Shown here: piece by piece, positions 57,696 to 64,000 of the stretch
How the letters are laid out: every line of letters begins with the position of its first letter
Position numbering within the stretch: the stretch's first letter is position 1
Source: Pogostemon cablin
Lineage: Eukaryota; Streptophyta; Magnoliopsida; Lamiales; Lamiaceae
DNA length: 64,000 bases
Direction of reading: 5' to 3'
NCBI GenBank assembly: GCA_023678885.1
Contig: CM042985.1
Location: 31,754,465 to 31,818,464, forward strand
The notes under the pieces: model-generated
Database searches by the model: none
What the model was told of the DNA's origin: nothing
Seen by the model: the letters and a program-made list of their open reading frames with translations, nothing else
Made by a program: the position numbers and the translations under genes

Positions 57696-59204
57696 ATGAA
57701 GGTTTTAATTCAGGCAAACTGTGGGCGATGGACCGAATGCTTCTGCATCGAAGCGGAAAGATCTGATACGATTGGGCATGTGAAGGAATTAATCAGTGAT
57801 AGGGAAGGGATTAGTCGATTGGATCAGAGATTATTATATTCATGGAGACCGCTGGAGGATTCCAAAACCCTAGCCGATTACGATATCCAGAATGAGTCAA
57901 CCATTCGTTTGAGTTATCAATTGAGTAATGGAAATATGCGAGTCCGGATCAAAACTCCTGACGGAGAAGCCTTTAAGGCGGTGGTTTATGATTCCGACAC
58001 CGTTGGCGATCTCAAGGCCCAAATTCAACAGAGGAAGGGTATTCCCGTTAATCGGCAGAGGATCATGATTTCCGACTTAGAGCTTCACGACAACCTTACT
58101 CTTAACGGTCGCGGTGTTCTTCTCCTGCGAGTTCGTGGTGAGTCTGAATCGATCGGAATTTCTTTTTTGTTTATGCCTCAATTTTAGATTATTTATTGTT
58201 TAATCTGAGTTTATTATTACAGAAAATCAAGGTTATTGCTCTGTTCTGTTTCTTGTTTATGAATTCTACTTGTTTATTCTATTAGTGACACTGAGGATGA
58301 TTCTAATTATCACTTGAGTAATTAATCAATCACTATCGTGTATAGAATTAGTGAGGATGATACTAATTATCACTTGAGTTATTAATCAACCACCTAATCT
58401 TGCTTGCTTAATCTGTTCAGATGATGTTGTGGATAAGGAAGCAAGTTCAAAGGTTAAAGAAAGAGAGAAGTTGGCTGATCAGGTTGTTTTCTAACTTCAT
58501 CTGCAGTAGTGATCATTCCATTAGTTTTAAGTTATTAAGATGGGTGGTTTTTGGTTCAGGTGCTCAACTTCACATCTCTCGAGGGGCACTTGCAGGGGTA
58601 TAAGGACAAATTGAGTGAGGTGGAGACGGAGGTGAAGCTGCTGAGTGAGGAGAATGCTCGGTTGAAGACGGAGCTGGATGTGGAGCGCTCGACTGGCGCT
58701 TTCTTCCTGCAATCTGAAGCTGGGCATCAGTACTTGGTGGATGTGGAGAGGCAGGCAGAGGAGATTGCTCTTGATGAGTTCAAGAAGAGCACTGAACTGC
58801 ATGAGCTTGTGATGTATCTTGCTATGGATCTTTATGATGATGCTATGGAGGCGCGACTGAGGGAGCTATGCGGCGTCATTGAGTCGAATGATTTCCAAGA
58901 TGGGGAGGAGTATAGCGACGAGGATGATGATGAAGACGATGAAAGTGACGAGGATGATGATGACGACGAGGAAAGCGATGAGTACAGTGATGAGGATGAT
59001 GATGATGAGTACAGTGATGGTGATAGGGACGACGATGAGGATGATGATGATGATGGCAGTGACGATGAGGAGTACAGCGATGACGATGACGACAGTGACG
59101 ACAGTGATGACAGTGATGGTGATGGGGATGGTGATGGTGATGGGAAGGAGAAGAATGAGGGAAAGGAGACTGAGATTGGTGGAGATATGTGGATTATACT
59201 ATGA
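57696..59204 (+). CDS. Double ubiquitin-like, coiled-coil, acidic-tail protein
   Basis: Inferred exons are 57696-58137, 58421-58482 and 58560-59204 (GT-AG, frame kept), giving 382 aa. Residues 1-80 and 81-147 are two head-to-tail ubiquitin-like folds (SDTIGHVKELI, QRLLYSW, LADYDIQNES; then SDTVGDLKAQI, QRIMISD). Chain-forming lysines are lost in the first fold: K48 is Arg51 and K63 is Asn66. No Gly-Gly ends either unit, so conjugation is unlikely. Residues 169-215 form a coiled coil (LSEVETEVKLLSEENARLK). Residues about 284-363 are almost only Asp, Glu and Ser, like histone-chaperone or nucleolar tails. Exact function unknown; a stable adaptor role is inferred. A tandem paralogue lies 3.5 kb downstream. 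Other frames in the acidic region are shadows. Confidence 0.82.
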
Positions 59205-59441
59205 ACAATATTGATGTTTTGCTAAGGAGTTTAGGTCTTGCATGGCTTTGGTAGCTTTGCGTTTTTTCTTTAGCTAAAATTTCCAACACATTTTGGCATT
59301 TTCAGCAGATTTTATTATATTTTGGAAACGCATTGCATCTTTTAAAACGTGGCATCCACTTTGAATAGTTAATGTTACTTTCCATGATTCTCTTTCGCAT
59401 GTCTAAATTGCAAAAAAATAGTTGTTATTTATCTACCCTCC
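59205..59441 (+). other. 3' flank of the first ubiquitin-like gene
   Basis: T-rich DNA after the stop codon is a likely 3' UTR. There is no clear poly(A) signal and no other gene. Confidence 0.4.
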
Positions 59442-59640
59442 CTATAAGCCACTTGAGGCACATCCTGCGATTTACCTCTTCCACCAATCTCCAGGGCAGG
59501 AGCGGTGGGGGCCCACCGATCTATAAGTCACTTGAGGCACATCCTGCGATTTACCTCTTCCACCAATCTCCAGGGCAGGAGCGGTGGAGGCCCCACTCCA
59601 GGGCAGGAGCGGTGGAGGCCCACCCTCGGTGGGGCCCCTA
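59442..59640. repeat. 79-bp tandem duplication with a 27-bp third part
   Basis: CTATAAGYCACTTGAGGCAC starts at 59442 and 59521, and both copies end in CCAGGGCAGGAGCGGTGG. That last piece occurs a third time at about 59596. The array is GC-rich for this region. Open frames on both strands (59372-59657) are produced by the repeat. Confidence 0.9.
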
Positions 59641-60978
59641 ATGGTGGGGTACACCATTAATTACACCTGTTCTCTTGGCATGACTTGTTCTGCATCACCT
59701 TTTCACTTCTCTTTAGCTAAATTGGAGAGTTATTATTTTATTGAAAAAATGAGTAAAAATGTACTTAAGTTATCAACTACAATTAAAATACTATATTTTA
59801 TAATTTTAATGCAAATAGTTACTGGATGGAGAAATTATTTTTTTTATTAAAAATGTAATCATTTTATATCCATTTCGGATCAATAAAAATACAAGTTTTT
59901 GTAAAGATCACAAAAGATTATCATTTTTGAATTGAACTCTATAATATTATTATTGCTAATATGTGTTGTGTGAACTCCATGGAATTGGAGGAAACAAAGA
60001 GTTTTTTAATTTTTAGAGTTGATGTTGGGACAGGAGTAAAATTGGTGCAATAAATAGTAATTGGTGTTCGTTAGAAGTAAAATTCCACAGTAATCATAGT
60101 AAGACGCATGAGACATGTCAATTAATATTTTATTAATTAATTAATTAATTTAATATTAATTATACTCTCTTCCATCCTCATCTTGGAAAGCTTTTCATCT
60201 TTACTATGAATAATGAAAAATTTTAACAATTATATTTTTAAGTAATAAATTAAGTTATTAAGTGATAGTGGCATTTGTGTATTTAAAGATTATTTATTTT
60301 GGATTTTTAAGGAAAAGAGTGAAACGAAGCGCACAAATAAGAAAATATCGAAAAACTTATTGCGACAAGCACAATATTATATTTATAGTTAGTCAACTCC
60401 TTAATTTTAGAAATTAGTGAGATCATCCAAACAATTTTTTTTTTCTGTAGTATTGAACGATGTGAGTAGACTTACCACAAATCTCTTTGGTGTTCGATCG
60501 AACCAGTAGATCATCTGCTCTGTCACCCAACCATCGTCGTAAACATACTTTAAAATAAAATCGACATATTTTAAAATAAACTAAATAATTTTTTCTATGA
60601 TTTTGTAACACAATATAAATACTAATTATTTTACATTAGTGAACAATATACTTTAACGCAAAATCGATATATTTTACATTATTTGATAAAGTATTAATTT
60701 AAGTATATTTAGTATATATGCTAAAATATGTTTGTTTGGTGTTAGAATACATTACTCAATAATGATTACAAAGATTTTTTCACACCAAAATATTATACTT
60801 TAGAACACACTAAACATATTTTAATACAATACCAACATAGAATATCATAAAATAGAGTAACTTTTTATAAAATGATATACAATATAAATATCTACTTTTA
60901 CAATATTTAATAATATAATATAACACAAAACCGACATACTTTAATATATACTAAAGCATATTTTTACATAGCATAAGC

Positions 60979-60979
<1 letters not shown>
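59641..60979. other. AT-rich intergenic DNA
   Basis: No gene is visible. A possible eroded Stowaway-like left end (CTCTCTTCCATCCTCATCTTGG) is at about 60164. ACTTTAAAATA/CGACATATTTTA-type short repeats recur between 60540 and 60970. Confidence 0.5.

Positions 60980-61061
<82 letters not shown>
60980..61061. repeat. Long (TA)n microsatellite
   Basis: About 40 uninterrupted TA dinucleotides directly adjoin the next fold-back element. Confidence 0.95.
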
Positions 61062-61062
<1 letters not shown>

Positions 61063-61064
<2 letters not shown>

Positions 61065-61896
61065 GGAAAATAAATTTTTTCGTCCGCTAACTTTCATTCA
61101 TTTTGAAATTAGTCCATTAACTTTTTTAATTTTGAAATTAGTCCGTTAATTTTATAACAATTTTGAAATTAGTCCATTAACTTCATAAAATTCAACATTT
61201 TGGTCCTTTGACCTACTATGGCAGGTCATTTGAATATTTTCACCCCAATTAATTTATATCATATTTTTATTTAACCAATTTTATCTCACTTTTCATTTTT
61301 CACTTCCATATACCAAACAAACAATATTAATCTCATTACTAAAGTGGAGCTAATTTGACTAAATATTGATACTCCATCCGTCCGCTCGAAAGAGGGTATT
61401 TTTTCCATTTTGGTTGTCCGTTTCAAAGAGAGTCACTTCCTTTTTTTACACACATGAGATCCACACACACCCACTAATACAATTAAAATATGGGATCCAC
61501 ACTCCCACTAATACAACTACCCACTACACATTAAATAACAATACTTCTTAATCAACGTGCACAAAAGCAAAATGCCCTCTTTCGGGCAGACGAAGAGAGT
61601 GTAATATAAATTCTTAGTGGAAGCTATTTTTTTAAATAGTATATATATATATATATATATTTTTTTTTTTTTGCATATTTTTTATTTTTATTTTTTAGAA
61701 TAACATGCTAATGACCTGTTGAAACGGATGATTTTGTTGAACTTGGTAAACATGATGGACGATTTTCAAAATTTTCAAATATAATGGACGATTTTCAAAA
61801 TTTTGCAAATATAATGGACGATTTTAAAAAAGTGAAAAACTTATGGACTAAATTTAAAATTGGACAAAATTAGCGGACAAAAAAATCTATTTTCCC
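61063..61896. mobile_element. Fold-back element inserted in TA-rich DNA
   Basis: The left end AGGGAAAATAAATTTTTTCG with TCCGCTAACTTTC is mirrored by the right end, whose complement is AGGGAAAATAGATTTTTTTG with TCCGCTAATTTTG. Both ends lie in TA runs, so any target duplication is hidden. Inside the left arm GAAATTAGTCCATTAAC recurs three times; inside the right arm AATGGACGATTTTCAAAATT recurs. A Stowaway-like MITE (61372-61601) is nested in it. Confidence 0.7.
61372..61601. mobile_element. Nested Stowaway-like MITE
   Basis: The ends are CTCCATCCGTCCGCTCGAAA and TTTCGGGCAGACGAAGAGAG, with TA at 61370-61371 and 61602-61603. The interior ACCCACTAATACAA and ACTACCCACTACACATTAAA motifs link it to 18220-18448. 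Confidence 0.8.
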
Positions 61897-62518
61897 TATA
61901 TATTATTGTCTTCTTCTTTTTCACATTATAGAATAATATTCATGATTTACTGTGGATTTCCAAGTCGAATGATAGAATGAACGACTATGGAGATGGCGGA
62001 GTTTGAAAAGAAATTTAATTTGCCTGATTCCTCAAGAATTCAACGCCCGTAAACTTCAATTAAACTAAGGAGTTAGAGAGTTTATATAATTAATGAGTTG
62101 AACAGACGATCAGGATTAGATTTATTACTAAATCATTTTATAATTTGAAAAAAGTATTAATTAAAATTATTTAATTATTTTAATGAGTAACTAAGATTTA
62201 TTTGAGAAATAGATGACAGCAGTAGACTTATTCTACTTATAGTATATATTAAGATTAAGATAAAAATTCTAAATTGGGTGCAAATGGAAGGACGGGAGGA
62301 TTATTTTTAATAAAAATATAGTTACTATTAAAAAAGAAAAAAAAAAGTAAAAAGTAAAAACCACATTAATTATTTATATCCCTTAATTGGGTGCAAATGG
62401 AAGAAGGGATTTTTTTTTTATTTTAATAAAAATATACTCCGTAGTAACTATTTAAAAAAACAAAAAACCCTATTTAGAGATTTTGAGTAGGTAGGCCTTA
62501 TGCATTTTTAGTTGGGAA
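61897..62518. other. Upstream region of the second ubiquitin-like gene
   Basis: AT-rich DNA. A diverged direct repeat containing AATTGGGTGCAAATGGAAG starts at about 62273 and 62385. No convincing TATA box is visible within 200 bp of the start codon. Confidence 0.45.
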
Positions 62519-62596
62519 ATGGCGGGGAGCCGAGCCCAGCCCAGCCCAGCCCAACACCTGCAGCCTCAACGGCCATCATCTTCATCACCACTTTAA
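62519..62596 (+). promoter_or_regulatory. Upstream ORF before the second ubiquitin-like gene
   Basis: An ATG at 62519 opens 25 codons, Ala/Pro/Gln/Ser-rich, with AGCCC repeats (GCCCAGCCCAGCCCAGCCC), and stops at TAA 62594-62596. That is 99 bases before the main start. If transcribed in the leader it could dampen translation of the downstream frame. Its frame differs from the main one. Confidence 0.3.
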
Positions 62597-62695
62597 ACCA
62601 GACTTTTCTCTCTCTCCCCACCCCACCGTTGGAGGTTTTTGGAGGTTTCTGCAACAGAGCAACATTACATTTTTTATTTCATTCTCTCTTGCAAA

Positions 62696-64000
62696 ATGCT
62701 GATGTACATCCAGGCACTCATGAGGGAGAGTATCCCTATTGAAGCGGAGGGCTTCCACACCATTGATCACGTGAAGCAACTCATTGAGGAAAAGGAAGGC
62801 ACTGATCGATTGGATCAGCGATTGATTTTCTCCGGGGAAGTTCTCGAGGATTCCAGAACCCTTGCGGATTGCCGTATCCAGAATCACTCTGTTATTCATC
62901 TCACGCGTATCATCAGAGGCGGTATGCACCTTCACATCAATACCTTCTCTGGTTATACCTTTACCATGGGGGTTTGGAGTTTGGACACCATTAACAATCT
63001 CAAGGCACACATTCACGAGAGGATGGGTATTCCTGTGAGTGAGCAGAGGCTCTTGCTTTACGGCAAAGAGCTTGACGATGGCGCTCTCACTCTCGCTGAT
63101 TACCGCATTCTAATTGGGGCCACTCTGAACCTTGTTCGACGCCGACGTGATGGTGAGTCGTCATATCAATTCTGTGAAATGAAATATTTATTTATTTATT
63201 TATTTTGGATTTTTGTTTTGAAATTTGGGCGTGGGTGTATTTCCCTGTTTCTTCTTTTTTGGCTGTTGTATGATAATTAACACGGCGAAGATCATCTTAC
63301 TCACAATTGAGTACTATTTGTAATTCATTCAGTAATTTCCTGTAAACAAATCCTTGGATAGCATAGTGAGGTTTATAGGATAGATGTTGCATTTCTGGTG
63401 CTTCTGTTTCTTTGTATTATTTCATTCAGCCTGTTGCTTTGTGTTATCTTTGGATGCAATGGTGTTTCTTGCTTAATTTCTTCAGATGATGCTGTGGGTA
63501 ATTCTGGTGTGCTAGCAATTAGGAAGAAAACACCTTCAGGAGGTTTAGGAATAGGGAATTTAGCTGAAGCTGTGATCAAACAGCCTGAGGTTGGCTTGAA
63601 GAGGGCTAGGGAGGATGCGTCGTCGAGGGGCTTGTCGTTGTGTGGTGTCAACTATGAAGAGGGCGTGGAATCATTTTGGGACGAAGAAGATTTCGGCTTA
63701 GCATGGAGGAGGTCTAGATCTCTCATTAGTCCCTACGACACTAGCAGATTTAAGTCGAAAAGTCAGCACACCTTGATAGAGTCTGTGGCTAATGATTGTG
63801 TGCGAGTATGCACTTTCATCCTACCCTCATTTTTTGTCTTACTGTACTTGGATTACGAACATGAGTCGTGTTGTGTTAACTTTGTGCAGACGCTCAACGT
63901 CACAGCTTTCCTTGAGAGCAAATTGCAGGAGAATAAGGATAGGTTGAGTGAGGCAGAGAAGGAGGTGAAACGGCTAACTGATAAAAACACTCTCACGAAT
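62696..64000 (+). CDS. Double ubiquitin-like coiled-coil protein, paralogue (3' end outside window)
   Basis: Inferred exons are 62696-63152, 63486-63805 and 63890 onward, with frame and GT-AG kept; the gene runs off the window. Residues 1-76 align position by position with ubiquitin and end Arg74-Gly75-Gly76, followed by Met77, which starts a second ubiquitin-like unit (to about 150, ending in Arg-rich RRRRD). Leu8 and Ile44 of the ubiquitin surface and Lys27 and Lys33 are kept; Lys6, 11, 29, 48 and 63 are replaced. Exon 2 is 320 nt, against 62 nt in the neighbour. It adds a basic then acidic linker (LKRAREDASSRG, then FWDEEDFGLAW). Exon 3 starts the same coiled coil (TLNVTAFLESKLQ...LSEAEKEV). 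ATG 62696 is chosen because it gives the exact ubiquitin numbering. Confidence 0.82.

Noticed and set aside
58879..59214. Met/Thr/Arg-rich frame overlapping the acidic tail
   Set aside because: It is the +1 frame of GAT/GAC repeats. The Asp/Glu frame joins by consistent splicing to the ubiquitin-like exons.

Overview
This is a nuclear DNA window from a flowering plant, almost certainly a eudicot. It is AT-rich, intron-bearing and crowded with plant transposons. It carries an ARF10/16/17-type auxin response factor with its miR160 target site, a NAM/CUC2-like NAC remnant, and tRNA-iMet-primed Copia retroelements. I cannot fix the species from the sequence; an asterid is a guess.

Layout. 1-5474 is the 3' part of an old, coding-dead Copia element, interrupted by a 1.18-kb hAT-type insertion. 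5475-12042 is AT-rich filler with small DNA transposons: Stowaway-like, MULE-type with a 9-bp target duplication, hAT-like, and a CACTA end. 12069-17273 is a complete, apparently intact Copia retrotransposon with two LTRs that look identical, a 5-bp target duplication and one open 1322-codon gag-pol frame. 18-20 kb holds more small elements and a minisatellite. 20316-33242 is a decayed autonomous-type hAT transposon on the minus strand. Its transposase gene is split by a young 7.9-kb Copia element (21875-29774) of the same family as the one at the window start. 33-45 kb is repeat-rich, with a MULE-type element, a probable Helitron (36840-41803) and a fragment of an RNase H gene.

Host genes lie in the right third. 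The ARF gene (45953-48774) has three coding exons and encodes 677 aa, with B3, ARF and PB1 domains. At 50903-51276 is a broken NAM/CUC2-like NAC C-terminus. At 57696-59204 and 62696-window end are two tandem paralogous genes for proteins with two head-to-tail ubiquitin-like domains followed by a coiled coil. The first also has a long Asp/Glu/Ser tail. The second keeps an exact 76-residue first unit ending Arg-Gly-Gly.

The most informative stories are these: (1) a Copia family that kept transposing after its own pol gene had died; (2) a Copia copy that looks freshly inserted and potentially competent; (3) nested insertions whose empty sites can be read from paralogous copies in the same window; (4) the diverging polyubiquitin-like tandem pair. 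I saw no tRNA or rRNA genes and no CRISPR arrays. Exon boundaries are inferred from reading frame, GT-AG sites and comparison of paralogues, without transcript data.
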